Of a DNA stretch of 64,000 bases, positions 11,598 to 22,199 are shown piece by piece. The translations under genes and the position numbers were made by a program. Below the pieces are notes generated by a model, which saw nothing but the letters and a program-made list of their open reading frames with translations, was not told the origin of the DNA and made no database searches. The stretch is from Pilatotrama ljubarskyi (Eukaryota; Basidiomycota; Agaricomycetes; Polyporales; Polyporaceae): contig MU277676.1 in assembly GCA_022385805.1 (NCBI GenBank), positions 481,780-545,779 of the forward strand. Direction: 5' to 3'. Numbering within the stretch: the stretch's first letter is position 1; each line of letters starts with the position of its first letter.

Positions 11598-11618
11598 GGG
11601 TCCATCCGCAATGAGCCC
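11598..11618 (+). repeat. ~20-bp block shared with 13776-13796
   Basis: The sequence GGTCCATCCGCAATGAGCCC occurs here and, with one substitution (CGC then G), at 13777-13796. Both lie in the same orientation, 782 and 540 bp before the 21-bp blocks of copies A and B. This suggests that the short-ORF genes were duplicated together with upstream DNA. Confidence 0.7.
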
Positions 11619-12230
11619 CAGGACAAGCCGTTGGGTCGGGCCGTGGCGATGCGCCATTCATTTATTGTGAGTGCGCAATTCTTCCCCGATGGCCCATACG
11701 CACAGCTCACACTCCACTTCCTGCGTTTAAAGGTGTACTTACTCGAGTAGTACTATTACCTCGATCATCCTGTGTGCAACGTAGAAGGCGGGGCGTATCG
11801 AATATTGGAGGACGGACAGTGAGCGAAACCATGCAGGGCCGCTGGCCGCCAGTCGAAACCAGGTGCTTGCGCCGATCCTCCTGGGCTGAAAGCTTGGACC
11901 TGCTCGCTGTGACGCATGTCATTCTACGTACCTCGAAGCCACTCGCATCAGAGCGGTGCTCAAACCTGAGAGTGCCACTCCGACTTTCAGCAACGGCCAG
12001 CCGGTCAATTCGGCTGCGCTTCAGCCGTATTGGACGACCACTTGCACGCCCGCTTTGACTCACTGCTCTCAGGTGCGTGCTCGCCCGCAACTTGGCCCTG
12101 TCGGAGAAACGCTGCGACCAACACGGGCGCGCGTTGTCCCAGTAGCTGTTCGGCCATGCGTGCGTCCCATCGCAGTGTACGAGACTGACACGTCAGCCCG
12201 CTCGACGCAAAGCGACCTTTCTTCGAGAGG

Positions 12231-12237
12231 TATAAGA
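12231..12237 (+). promoter_or_regulatory. TATA box of short ORF copy A
   Basis: TATAAGA lies 104 nt before the ATG at 12335 and 150 nt before the 21-bp block. Confidence 0.5.
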
Positions 12238-12334
12238 ACCCCGCTCAGAGGACTTGAAGGACATCATCCTCCAGCACCTCCATCCGAGCCTATCATCCCC
12301 ACACATCCCGACTCACTCCAGCGACGACACGGTC

Positions 12335-12547
12335 ATGGGGACCTCAGCGGCGCCCCCAAGCAACCTCTCACATCCCTCGCGTCTGACAGACAAACCTCTC
12401 AAGCCTAACTTCCGTTTCTCGGCTCTGTCGCCAGTACGTTTTCATTTCTCCGACTCCTCGGAGTCCACCGCGCCCGCCAAGTTCGCAGATGTCCTGACCA
12501 ACCGTTATCCTACAGGGCCGGAAAACATTCTGCTAGGCAGCTCATAG
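12335..12547 (+). CDS. Short ORF, copy A of the TATA-driven family
   Basis: The ORF starts MGTSAAPPSNLSHPS and continues RLTDKPLKPNFRFSALSP. Unspliced, it runs for 70 codons to the TAG at 12545. A GTACGT donor at 12434, a CTGAC branch site and a CTACAG acceptor ending at 12515 predict an 82-nt intron. Splicing would give about 39 residues ending GRKTFC. The 21-bp block at 12381-12401 encodes most of the RLTDKPL core and lies 45 nt into the frame, as in the other copies. The N terminus has no hydrophobic signal. Function unknown; expression is supported only by the conserved architecture. Confidence 0.4.
   Translation: MGTSAAPPSNLSHPSRLTDKPLKPNFRFSALSPVRFHFSDSSESTAPAKFADVLTNRYPTGPENILLGSS
12381..12401 (+). 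repeat. 21-bp identical block, copy A
   Basis: Identical over 21 nt to the blocks at 14317-14337 (+) and 10890-10910 (-). It begins GTCTGACAGACAAACC. Confidence 0.9.
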
Positions 12548-13450
12548 GAGACTGCGTAACTCTGGAGACGAGGCTGTCGATCGTACGTCCACTCCCGCCT
12601 CCGAGTCGTTTCATATCCTGCAGTACAGTATACTCACGCCGCCCGCGCGCTTCTCGCAGCTTTGCCTCCTCTCCGTTCGATGGGCGCATGTCGAGCTCGG
12701 GATAGCTCCACCGCGTCCACTTCAGCGGATCCTCTTTGAGGGCGGTCAATGAGTTCACCCGGTCTGTGTGAAGGCGTGCCCTTTGCCGACGTACACGCGG
12801 CCGCGCAACCATCTACGTGAGTTTCCTTAACTCTTAGTAGTCGACGTACCGCGTACTCAGGGCGCCTCGCAGAAGTCAGCGCCGTGCTTGGCCGCCAAAT
12901 AGCGCGCAAGCCCATAACGGAGCCCTCCGACAGGGGAGAACGCGAACGCAAACATGTCCTCTTCAAGCTTCGTGAGTCCTATGCATCGTCCATGTTCTCT
13001 CGTCCATCCCGCTGACGGTCTGAGCCGCCATGACAGGTTTTGACGCCACCGAGACAACACAAGCGCAACGAGGACTCGCGCGCGAGGCGGCGAGGAACTC
13101 GTTCGCGTTACCTCCGACTCGCTCGTGGAGGCTTGAGAACGCGAGATTATGCGGCGCGGTCAAGTTTACGCCGGACCGTCAGTCCTTACGCCCGATACCT
13201 ACTAGATCCCCATAAAATTGTATCTAGATATCTGGGCGTAATCAATAGCATTGACTCAAGTAACATTCAGCGTAGGTTTCGGACGCGCCCATGTAAGTTC
13301 CGACATTGGGAGGGTTAGGGTTGAGCGTTTCATGTTGTATCACAGCCGCCGTCCGGACGTTGCCGGAAACTTTTGTTCTTGACCATGTACTTGTAATCTC
13401 GAATCGATGCAGACTGCCCGAGCTCGCCATGGAAATCCACATCCCACTTC
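12540..13450 (-). other. Possible multi-exon gene, unrecognised
   Basis: Several minus-strand stretches look protein-like and are bordered by splice-like motifs. About 13335-13445 reads FHGELGQSASIRDYKYMVKN. About 12860-12965 reads KLEEDMFAFAFSPVGGLRYG. About 12650-12775 reads LTALKEDPLKWTRWSYPELD and ends at a GTGAGT donor. I could not join them in frame with confidence, and I recognise no domain. They could be real exons or the remains of a decayed gene. It lies antisense to the 3' side of short ORF copy A. Confidence 0.25.
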
Positions 13451-13775
13451 CATGAGGGCTCACGGCTCCTATACTTCCGACCTTGCACGTACCGCAGAAC
13501 TAGGTCTTATTGTGAAGACCAGCACGCCGGTCGGGCAGTTAACCGTGCTCCTAGCCGGGTCTCGGACTTCTCAATCTCAAACAAGCGAGGCCCACCAGTG
13601 CACGTACTTCTGTGGACACTGCAGGCCCTGCGAGATGCGCTCTTGAGTCGGTATCTCCGCTTGGGATTGAGCAATCTGGCGAGTATCACATCGTCATCGT
13701 TGCAAGCTGACCAGATGCGTAGTTACACGCGAGCGCGAGTGCTCTGGACAGTGCGTTCCTGTCGTGTGCGGGAAC

Positions 13776-13796
13776 AGGTCCATCCGCGATGAGCCC
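13776..13796 (+). repeat. ~20-bp block shared with 11598-11618
   Basis: Second copy of the GGTCCATCCGC/ATGAGCCC block with one substitution, upstream of short ORF copy B. Confidence 0.7.
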
Positions 13797-14179
13797 GCCG
13801 GGACCACGAGTCAGCCCGATATGGCGGCTCGTCACTTTTGTCACCACTCGTTATTGTGGTCGAGTGATGCTATCTTGGCGTGGATGTAGCGCAAAACGGC
13901 ATGTGGGACCGTCTGGCTTGGTTCCTCGGCATTGTCACTGGCATACTCATCAGAATGTCCAGCAACGCAGAGCGTCCGCTGAATCCTGCCATCGCATACT
14001 GTAGCCGTCGGAGAGTTTTGCTCCTCAGGCCTCAATTCTCACGTGGATTGGCAGGGGCCATATCGTTGCGCCGCCGTCGCCATGCCATGAACCTTGGTGT
14101 TGCAGCCGTTCTGGCCTGTGCCGCCCATGCGCAGGTCCGAGTCACTGTTACGACGGGACGCAGCGGCGCCTCTCTCGAG

Positions 14180-14186
14180 TATAAAT
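14180..14186 (+). promoter_or_regulatory. TATA box of short ORF copy B
   Basis: TATAAAT lies 88 nt before the ATG at 14268 and 137 nt before the 21-bp block. Confidence 0.5.
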
Positions 14187-14267
14187 GCAGTAGCGTCGAG
14201 GAGACATCAAGCACAGAGCACGAGCGCGTCGGGCCCGCTTCCGCCTCACCACAGCGATCGAACCACC

Positions 14268-14363
14268 ATGGATAGGAATACTCAGGCCCTCTCGCCTCAC
14301 TCCTCTCGCACGCGCAGTCTGACAGACAAACCTCTCAAGATCGCTTCACAACCCCGGATGTGA
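14268..14363 (+). CDS. Short ORF, copy B of the TATA-driven family
   Basis: This is a 31-residue ORF, MDRNTQALSPHSSRTR followed by SLTDKPLKIASQPRM. The ATG lies in a good CACCATGG context. The shared 21-bp block (14317-14337) begins 49 nt into the frame and encodes the same LTDKPL core as in copies A and C. A GTACGT motif follows the stop by a few bases, so a spliced alternative is possible. Function unknown. Confidence 0.4.
   Translation: MDRNTQALSPHSSRTRSLTDKPLKIASQPRM
14317..14337 (+). repeat. 21-bp identical block, copy B
   Basis: Identical over 21 nt to the blocks at 12381-12401 (+) and 10890-10910 (-). Confidence 0.9.
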
Positions 14364-15744
14364 CCGGGGTACGTCGCATTCGCGTCCACAACATCTTCCG
14401 ATTTCTCCATTATGCTGATCGCCTCTAATACGCAGTTGTCGAGTCTGCCCCCGCGCTCCAAATGGCCGTAGTAGCGATAACGCAGGGTAAGCGTCCGCGC
14501 CGCGAAGTGTTAGACGGTAACCACCAGTCGCTGATACCCTTGTGAGCAAATAGGGTTGAAAGACGCCCTGCACCGCAAAGTCCGGTGTTCGCTAGCTCCA
14601 TGTCAGCCTAGGTTATCCACATCAAGGCTGCATGGGACCTTGCGGAGAGACCTGAAGAGAGGGGCCTTCGGCGGGTAGATCACCATAACAATGTGATCAT
14701 CCCGTACTACTAGCCGCACGAACTGTAATGAACCGGTCTGCTGCTGTGGCTACAGAGACTCGTTTTCGCATCATGACCTATGTAGACATGAAGCACCCGG
14801 TGTCACAACGTCTATGGTGTAAGGTACCGGTGTATATATCCCGGCGTGATTGCTGCCTCCAGGCTCCCGAGCGCCGCACCAATCCTCGCCTCAGAATCCA
14901 TGCAGTGGCAGGCTCCCTCGTGCAGAGCTCTTCGTACCCTTCGCCACTGCGCTAACTACAAGATCATGGCTGTCATGCCGAGCGCGAATCTCATCAATGC
15001 ACGTCCATGAACCGCTCGCCTCTAGCCCCAAATGCTCCGCGAATGGGCAACCTCGGAATGCCGGGGCCCGACGTACAACAAGGGCCAGACGATTCCGACA
15101 TGGGCATCCTCTGTGGCCATCTTGAGGACCTCCGAAGACGCGCGCTGCTATGGAAAGGGACAGCGTGTGTTTGAACACATCGTCTTACAGACTCGCAGAC
15201 ATGGCAGCTGGGCAAGGCAAGGCAGTTCGGGATTGTGACGGCGAGCGCGCGTTCAAGATGAGGACGAGGGTGCTTCCGCCGCCCGAGGGCGTGTCGACCA
15301 CCTCTGCACTCGAGAAGGTGGAGAAGCGGAGTGCGGACGACCACGGACACGGGTTGAGAACCGAATGGAGGAAGGCGGGACTACGAGGGACGTCAGCTGG
15401 AGGAAGTCCGACGGTGGTATTGCGAGAAACGTGCACAACAGGAGCAACATAGTGTAACATACAAGCGACGACAAACGGGAGGAATCCATGTGCTGGTGAT
15501 CCAGGACGGTGCGGGTATTGAAGATGCGAGAGGGAGCCTTCAGGACTGCAGGGGATAGATAGGAAAGTGGAGCTGAGCTGAGCGGTCCAATGTAAGGTGA
15601 AATGAACGAGGAGACGGAGCGACACGGGAGACGGGACCACGAGCTGAAAACAGTGCAGTCCGCTCGAACGCGGTATGCCAGATGGGAGACAACACTGCGC
15701 AACAGCGAGAGCGCACCAGCGTGGAGCACGCGGACGCTGCCCGC
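14364..15744. other. Gene-poor stretch, 1.4 kb
   Basis: Short ORFs only. The minus-strand 220-residue ORF (15185-15847) overlaps the C-terminal exon of the FAD monooxygenase in another frame and has no recognisable domain. Nothing else was seen. Confidence 0.35.
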
Positions 15745-17917
15745 TCAGTCCGACTCCTCCTGGAGGTCCTCGTTGACGTGCACAGTCACCGAGTCCGACA
15801 CGACCATGCGCGCCGCGCGCTCCTGCATCAACCCCCACTGCACCCACCAGTTATCCGCCTCGTCCTCGGGGTCATACGCGAAGATGCCCTCGACGGCCTG
15901 CATCATCTCCTCGCTCGTCTGCGCGCCCATCCCGCCCATGCCGAGGTCCTTGATCCCGCGCTCCGCGCGCTCGCGCAGCGTGCGGTTCCGCGCCTCCGCG
16001 ATCCCCGGCGGGAGCGAGACGGCGAAGATGTTGCCCTCGGCGGCGCGCAGCACGCGCTCGACGCGGCCGGCGCGGATCTCGGGGACGGCGTTCAGGAAGG
16101 AGTCGATCTGGTCTTTCCTGTGTAGGTGCGAGAAGAGGCGTCCGAGGACTGCGGCGTCGCCCGCAGCCATGCCGAGCGCATATAATGACCCGGCCTGCGG
16201 TGACGAGAGCATGATGAGTCGCACGAGAAGGGCAGCCGGGCGAGGGATGACGAAGCTTACAGGCACGGGATGTGCGGCCTCGCCGATTGCGATAACTCTA
16301 CCGTCGGGATGTACCCAATCTTCAAGGAATGGCCTCTCTACCATGGGTATACAGATGATCGCCTGCGCCCGCTGTGCCAGCTGCACCAACCTGCTCGTTC
16401 ACAATATCAGCATCCTCGGCGAGGCTGGAAGACAACGGCTACGCACCGAGAGTCGCAGCCTTTCAATGACTCTAGCAACTGTTCCCGTCCGGCATTGACG
16501 ACAGTGATGTCCTGGTCTTTGCGGGCAGCATAGACAAAGAGGGTGAAGAGCGGATCGCCCGTCGTCGGTTCCTTCTACGATTCTAGTTCTTTCACCGGCG
16601 CAGCTGAGACGATTGGAGACTTACGACGGGGAAGCCGAGCGCGCCGTATCCGGGCCCGAACCATGTAAAGACTTTGCCCTGCGCAGAGATTGAGCACGTG
16701 AAACACGAACACCGCAGCAGTTCTGTACGCACGGTCTGGCGAAGTTGCGCGAGTAACTCCTTATCCTCAATCTCGTTCAAGGCGGACTCAGGAAGAAGCA
16801 CGCTGCCCGCCGATTCATCAGTCCGCGTCCACTGAGAACAGCGCAAGTACGCACTTGAAGAGCTGCATGCCCGTCGGCTTCTCAGTATCTTTCTGCTCTA
16901 ATGCCTGGAGGATGATTCTCCGGCAATGGTACGGAGGGACGTGGCATCCGTCGGCACCGACGACTACATCCGCCGTAAGCACCTCTCCCGATGCGAGCGT
17001 CACAGAGGGCCTTGTTGCGTCGGGTTTTACGGACACGACATGGCATCCTCCGCGGAGCTTGGCGCCGTGCTCGAGTGCCGACTCGGCGAGTATTCTGCGA
17101 AGATCGGAGTACTGCACGAAAGGGCACGGAGAAGAGATGGAGACCGTGTGCGTTGATATAGGACTAGCTTCGGAGAGGGAAGCGATCACGTACGTGTGTG
17201 AGGAGGAAGTCGCCGCCGGTCTCTTCGAGGACCTCTTCTTCCCAGTCGTGAGAGCCCACGACGGAGCCAGAGTCGTCTACCGAGTAGAGTCGACGTCAAT
17301 GGAAGGGGGAACGTCAGAGACAACCATAAGCGGCTCACATGTCGCGAAGAGGATGCCTCTGGATTTGACAGAGCATTTCCGCAAACGCTCTTCCATCCCC
17401 CAGCGGTAGAAGAGCTTGGTCGCGTTGGGAGGTATCCGACAGCCCGCGCCCATGGGCGTCTGCAATGACCCGGATCAGTGAACACGAACACACCCGGCTC
17501 GCGCACCTGAGCACGTACCTCATGGAACGTCTCCATGACCTCGAGCACGGTCACCTTGTGGCCGACCCTGCTGAGGGCGATGGCAGCAGTGAGGCCGGAG
17601 ATGGCCCCGCCGACTATGATGAACTCGATAGGCAAGAAGTCGGGTGTGCGCTGAGCGGTATTCGCGAACTTTGTCAACCCCGTGCATGATGACAACACGC
17701 TGGCAGCAGATGAGTTGCCGTACCATTTTGGATCGTCAGTGAGCGTGAAAGGTCGTAATGGGTTGTAGCGAGCAGTCTGCAGCGCGGACGGAGGTGCGAG
17801 CGGGACGCGTCGGATGGGTATACGGCAAGTGGCCGGAACGGGGGAGGAGATGAGGGCGGTAGGGCGGAAGGGGAGGGCGAGGGCGGGAGGAGGAGGGCGG
17901 GGCTGGGAGGATATCAT
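15745..17917 (-). CDS. FAD-dependent aromatic monooxygenase (salicylate hydroxylase-like)
   Basis: A class A flavoprotein monooxygenase that would hydroxylate an aromatic substrate using NAD(P)H and O2; substrate unknown. The N-terminal Rossmann motif reads IIVGGAISGLTAAIALSR, followed by KVTVLE. The next exon begins GAGCRIPPNATKLFYRWGME. A middle exon has YSDLRRILAESALEHGAKL and ADVVVGADGCH (the GADG motif). Later come KVFTWFGPGYGALGFPVV and the FAD ribityl-binding motif as GEAAHPVP, which is GEAAHP where GDAAHP is usual. After an intron, LYALGMAAGDAAVLGRLFSH continues the helix. The stop is at 15745. At least five introns are implied. The start is uncertain: the only upstream in-frame ATG (17917) lies within a TATA-like run and adds an Arg/Pro-rich leader, so a short first exon may have been missed. 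Confidence 0.75.
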
Positions 17918-19156
17918 ATATATATTCTCAACTGGAGGTGGATCGCAACGCCAGATCTGAGCAGCATCGAGAGATCGATCGGATGCTTCCATGCCCCAAC
18001 AGGCGATCCGTCTTCTCTTCTTCGCAGCCTTCTCTGTCCCCCGCTTTGGCAGTTTCCGCCCGACATTCCACCTCCGTTCATTGTTACTGCAGAGTCGGCG
18101 GGGAGGAGAACGTCGCAGACGAAGTGCGAGTGCCCAGAGGGACTGGAAGAGGATGTTTCCGCGAGGAACGCGACGAGTGGATGCCACAGGACGCACCGTT
18201 CAGGCACTTTGGCTTGCGTAAGTAGAAAGCGCGAAATTAGCCTTTGGAGGACGACGGTCTGGAGTGGAAGAACGGTACAGACCAGCGGCGTTCAAGATCA
18301 GCGCTGCACACCGACCCAGCCACGATCGTCCCAACTCCTTGGCGCGCTGGCATACCTGTTCTGTAAAGTTGGCAACAGCGCATTGGCGTTCTTACCGTGG
18401 TTCGCGCGGCTCGTCGGTCGTAGCGTGTAGCCTACATCTGTTGGACTCCACCCAAAACGATGGCCTAGGTCGACTACAGTGCAGAGGTCAATGTGGCGAC
18501 GAGTGCCAAGTCGGAGGCCTCACACGAACCCACGTTGCCCCATTGGCCAACACCCAAACTCCGCAAAGCCTCCCCGGGAAACCAATGAGAGCGAACGAGG
18601 GCTCGCTTCAGAGGCTGGGGCTCGAACGCACGGTCGCACGCCCGAGCTGCTCCCCCCGCGCCACCATCAGAACGCTGCTGCGTCACATCGCCCAACACGA
18701 GGGGGCACGACGTGAGTCCCGAATTCCGATGTCGCTCGTGAATCCTCCAACAGAGGGTCGGGTCGAACAGGAGAGCGAGATGGTGCGCTCGAGGCTACGG
18801 CGGCGGTGTGCCATGGACGTTTGCGCAGAAACGGATCGCGATGCGTCGCAGAGCCAAAACGGCTAACCTTCAACCTTATATGAGATAGGCGCCCGTCTCA
18901 CGCTCCGTATCGGCGTTCCGCCATGTTCGGGTTGCGAAGGTACGGTTTCCGAACTTCACGAGTGTACCAGGGGGTAGAGACACTGCAGATTCATCCTGTT
19001 CACGCTGGACGAGCACTGGCGTCAAATGCATCAACGTCCTCATATATTCGTACACCTCGAAGAACTACTTCGTCCCAATCCCCACTAAGATGGTCGTACA
19101 TTATGATACACGAGAAAGTCCCGGTCCAAAATCAAGCAAGAACGACCGCGCCGCGC
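17918..19156. other. Intergenic, 1.2 kb
   Basis: This is the promoter region of the FAD monooxygenase, with a run of alternating TA at 17917-17929 that can act as a TATA box. A forward ORF at 18264-18866 (200 residues) is basic and low in complexity, with no domain or coding-like structure. No other feature was recognised. Confidence 0.35.
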
Positions 19157-19788
19157 TCACAAGCCACCATGCTGCTCGAGGTACTCCCTCGCATGCTGCT
19201 TCGCCTCCTCAGAGACGCGCGGGTCTGTTGCACGCCGACAGTAAGCATCAAGTTCGTCAACGGACGATCGCGAGGAGAGGGTACGTACTGTGCAGCGCAG
19301 CCTTGTAGCCAGCGTTGACGCGCTTCTGGTGCTCGTCCTCCGTCACGCCCTCGGGGCGCTCGATCTGGTACCCATCCGCCTCGAGGATCTCACGAGCGTG
19401 CTGCTTCGCACCCTCGCTCGTTCTCGGGTCTAAGAGACGAACGCGTTAACATGTGGTTCCAAATTGTGCACAGCGGCACGAGGATACTCACTGTGCAGCG
19501 TAGCCTTGTAGCCGCCAAGGACGCGGTTCGTCTCGCGGCCCGTCTCGTCGGTCGTGCCGGTCGGATAGCTGCCGTTGTTGTTGCCGCGCGAGCCGGTGTC
19601 GACGGACGCGCCCATGTTCTCGAGGCGCTCCTGCGCGCGTTCCTTCGCCTCCTCAGAGACGTTCGGGTTGTGGATCGCGGCCTTGAGACCCGCAGCAACG
19701 CGCTTCTCTGCGATGGGGGAGACACGGGTCAGTCTCGTCACGTGAGCGCGTCGGCGCCATGAGGCTACTCACCGTCGTGTCCGGACAT
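19157..19788 (-). CDS. Con-6 family protein (conidiation-specific protein 6-like), copy 1
   Basis: A small hydrophilic protein built from Con-6 repeats (the fungal family named after Neurospora con-6, induced in sporulation or stress; biochemical role unknown). Exon 1 gives MSGHDG at 19788. Exon 2 reads KRVAAGLKAAIHNPNVSEEA and later ETNRVLGGYKATLH. Exon 3 reads RTSEGAKQHAREILEADGYQ and EGVTEDEHQKRVNAGYKAAL. Exon 4 reads PRVSEEAKQHAREYLEQHGG with the stop at 19157. Intron donors are GTGAGT, GTGAGT and GTACGT, each placed just after a GYKA-type repeat, so repeat and exon boundaries coincide. A homologous gene lies 790 bp upstream on the same strand. No signal peptide is seen, so it is probably cytosolic. 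Confidence 0.88.
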
Positions 19789-20577
19789 GTTGTTGATTCG
19801 AACGGTGGTTTGGTGGTTGTGGTTGTCGAGTAAGAGCGATGAGCGTAGAATCCAGGAGAGTTTGCAGTCAGTTGGGGATTCGTCGAGAGCACAGGGGCTG
19901 TTTATATGCAGCTGGAGAGGCGGGGTGACGTCAGGAGGATGGGCGCGACTGCCCCAGTGCAGCCCCAGACGGCTCCACCTCCTTCGCGCCCGCACAACGC
20001 CACAAAGTGGATCCTCATCCAAAGCCCTTTGTATAATATCACCGTGTTCTCCGCGAGCTTCGCGCACAGTTGTTCTTGCCTTGGCAACCTGCGCGGAGAT
20101 GGGCACGGTGACGTCCAGCCACTCCACCGCGTTTTGGGAGAAGTGGGGACTCGGTTACCTACTGTACATACGTACTGCAGGCTACAACGCCAATATTTGC
20201 TGACGTCGAAGCTGGAGCCTCTTGCTGGAGGACGTACACCGGGATGTAAGCCCGGCGATGGCGATGACGCGTGCGTGAGCAGGTGCGCGTCGATACACGA
20301 CTCGTCCGAGTGGCATCCGTCGTGAGCCCAAGAGTATAGAAACGCAGTAATGGTCGCTCATGCGAGATGCCAGCGAGTTGAGCGGGCAGTCGGCCGCCTG
20401 ATCATACGGCAGGTGCAAGTCGCCATGAGCCTTAGACAGGTACTCGGGCCCGGATCAGACTTCTATTCGTCGTGCTAATGATACAGAATACTTTGAATTT
20501 TGTACAAAGGACGGTCTGCTTGATATTACAGGTAGCGCCATGCTCACCGCTGCAGCGCAGCGAAGGACGGGAGCCCT
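19789..20577. other. Spacer between the two Con-6 genes
   Basis: About 790 bp with short ORFs only. It should hold the promoter of Con-6 copy 1; no TATA box is obvious at the usual distance. Confidence 0.4.
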
Positions 20578-21231
20578 TCACAAAGCGCCATGCTCTTTCA
20601 GGTACTCCCTTGCGTGCTTCTTTGCCTCGTCCGACACGCGCGGGTCTAGATTGCGAGGACGTCAGCGAAGGGCCTTACGATGAAGAGAGAAGCAGACTCA
20701 CTGTGCAAAGCGGCCTTGTACCCAGCGAGGATCCGCTTGTGGTGCTCGTCCGCGCTGACGCCTTCAGGCGACTCGAGCTGGATGCCTTCGGCTTCGAGGA
20801 TCTCACGAGCATGTCGCTTCGCCTCCTCGCTAGTTCGCGGGTCTACAGACATGTCCAGAGTCAGCTCGGCGTCTCCCATAGGAACGACCGCTCACACGCA
20901 CTATGCAGCGTAGCTTTGTACCCTCCGAGAACTTGATTCTTATGAGAACTACTCATGCCTATCGGAGGTTCGGACATCTCTTCTAGGCGCTCTGCTGCGA
21001 GATCCTTTGCTTCCTTCGAGACCTTGGGGTTGTGGAGAGCAGCTTTGAGGCCGGCTGCGACACGGTTCGCTGCAATACAGAGAGTACAGGTGAGCATATG
21101 CGCTCGAGGGTCGAAGTTGTTCAAACGGACGTACGGCTGGGGTGAGCGGACGCCTTGCTGGCATATGTGCGCAGCGCGTTGGTGACGACGGCGCGGGAGG
21201 ACGACGAGGACGTTAAGCGGGCAGAGAACAT
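20578..21231 (-). CDS. Con-6 family protein with mitochondrial-type presequence, copy 2
   Basis: It has the same repeat and exon structure as the neighbouring copy, but a different first exon. The start at 21231 gives MFSARLTSSSSSRAVVTNAL then RTYASKASAHPS. This is Ser/Arg-rich, lacks acidic residues and ends RTYASKA, as in mitochondrial presequences. Exon 2 joins in frame as NRVAAGLKAALHNPKVSKEA, followed by QVLGGYKATLH. Exon 3 reads RTSEEAKRHAREILEAEGIQ and KRILAGYKAALH. Exon 4 reads VSDEAKKHAREYLKEHGAL with the stop at 20578. The tandem arrangement and conserved intron positions imply duplication followed by gain or loss of the targeting exon. Sequence suggests mitochondrial import; this is an inference. 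Confidence 0.86.
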
Positions 21232-21769
21232 GGTAGCGGGTTTCTGAGACGGTACAGTACTGTGTGCGCGTGTGGTTGACGGCCGAGGGCTCTTATAGCG
21301 GAGTGACGGTGGAACGTGGAGAGTCGTGGGGTGGGAGAGTGGATTAGCGCTCGCTCGCGATGTCACCGTCCAGCTCCCTCCAGGAATCCATCGTCCGTAT
21401 AACACCACGAATCGGCCGTCATGCAGACTCTAGAGCAGGACCAGTCTGATTGAGGGCCTCTGTGATAGCTTGCCTATGCAAGTGCACACATGCGCCGGCG
21501 GGCACTTGTAGCTTCCTGGGACTCTGGTCCTTGAATCTTTCTACGTGCGCACGTACTGTCCTTCGTAGTACCATAGACCCGCAATCTCGCCAACGAAAGT
21601 CCTCCTCCCGCTGAAACAGACGAGCCTGAGGGTATAAATCCCAGTCCTGCATCGCACCCCACGTGCACGCCTCGAGAACCGGGAACTTTGCACCCGCCAG
21701 CCAAGTCAATCCGCCTGTACACAGCTCCAGCGACCCGATCCTGTACTCACCAACAACCCGAACCCCGAC

Positions 21770-22114
21770 TCACGCGCTGCGTTCAAGACCCTCGAGCACG
21801 TCCTCCAGCTCCTCCCGCACCGCGTCCACCCGCGCGCCCTCCTTCTCCACCGCGTCCGTGTGCAGCAGCCTCAGCGCCGCTCGCGCCTCCCGCGAGAACT
21901 CGAGCGACCGCCGCACGCTCTCTTCCACCGCTGCATTGCTATCGGATCCATCGCTCGGCGGCGCAGCAGTAGAAGAAGAGGAGGGCGGAAGGAGCGAGGC
22001 CAGGTCCAAGTCAGAGGCGCGGAGCAGCGCGAGATCGTGCAACGTCGAGCTCAGCGGAAGCGGATGCACCGGTCTGGGAGTAGGCTTCGCAGCCGTAGCC
22101 ATGTCAGATCGCAT
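21770..22114 (-). CDS. Small acidic helical protein, unknown function
   Basis: The frame from ATG 22114 (or 22102) reads MATAAKPTPRPVHPLPLSST, then DLALLRASDLDLASLLP. A Ser-rich linker follows, then a helical segment, EESVRRSLEFSREARAALRL and VDAVREELEDVLEGLE. The pattern matches small conserved hypothetical proteins of basidiomycetes; I assign no function. The stop at 21770 overlaps a GTGAGT donor, so a further exon may lie in 21420-21710. A LINE is inserted about 85 bp upstream of the start. The open frame runs into the LINE (to 22225), but that extension is not native. Confidence 0.6.
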   Translation of the reverse strand: MRSDMATAAKPTPRPVHPLPLSSTLHDLALLRASDLDLASLLPPSSSSTAAPPSDGSDSNAAVEESVRRSLEFSREARAALRLLHTDAVEKEGARVDAVREELEDVLEGLERSA

Positions 22115-22187
22115 GGACCTCACGCAGGAGGAAGGCTGTGGGTGTGTGGTGGGACTCGGAGGCTGAACGAAAGCGAGTGCAACGCAT

Positions 22188-22199
22188 TCAGCGCCAGGC
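22188..22199. repeat. Left target-site duplication of the LINE
   Basis: TCAGCGCCAGGC here is repeated exactly at 27955-27966, directly flanking the element (11 bp certain; the first T may belong to the tail). Confidence 0.85.

Noticed and set aside
10831..14363. Short ORFs as mating-pheromone precursors
   Set aside because: None ends in a CAAX box, and no STE3-type receptor gene is nearby.
18600..18660. tRNA-like T-arm on the minus strand (GTTCGAGCCCC)
   Set aside because: The stems around it do not pair and no cloverleaf can be drawn.
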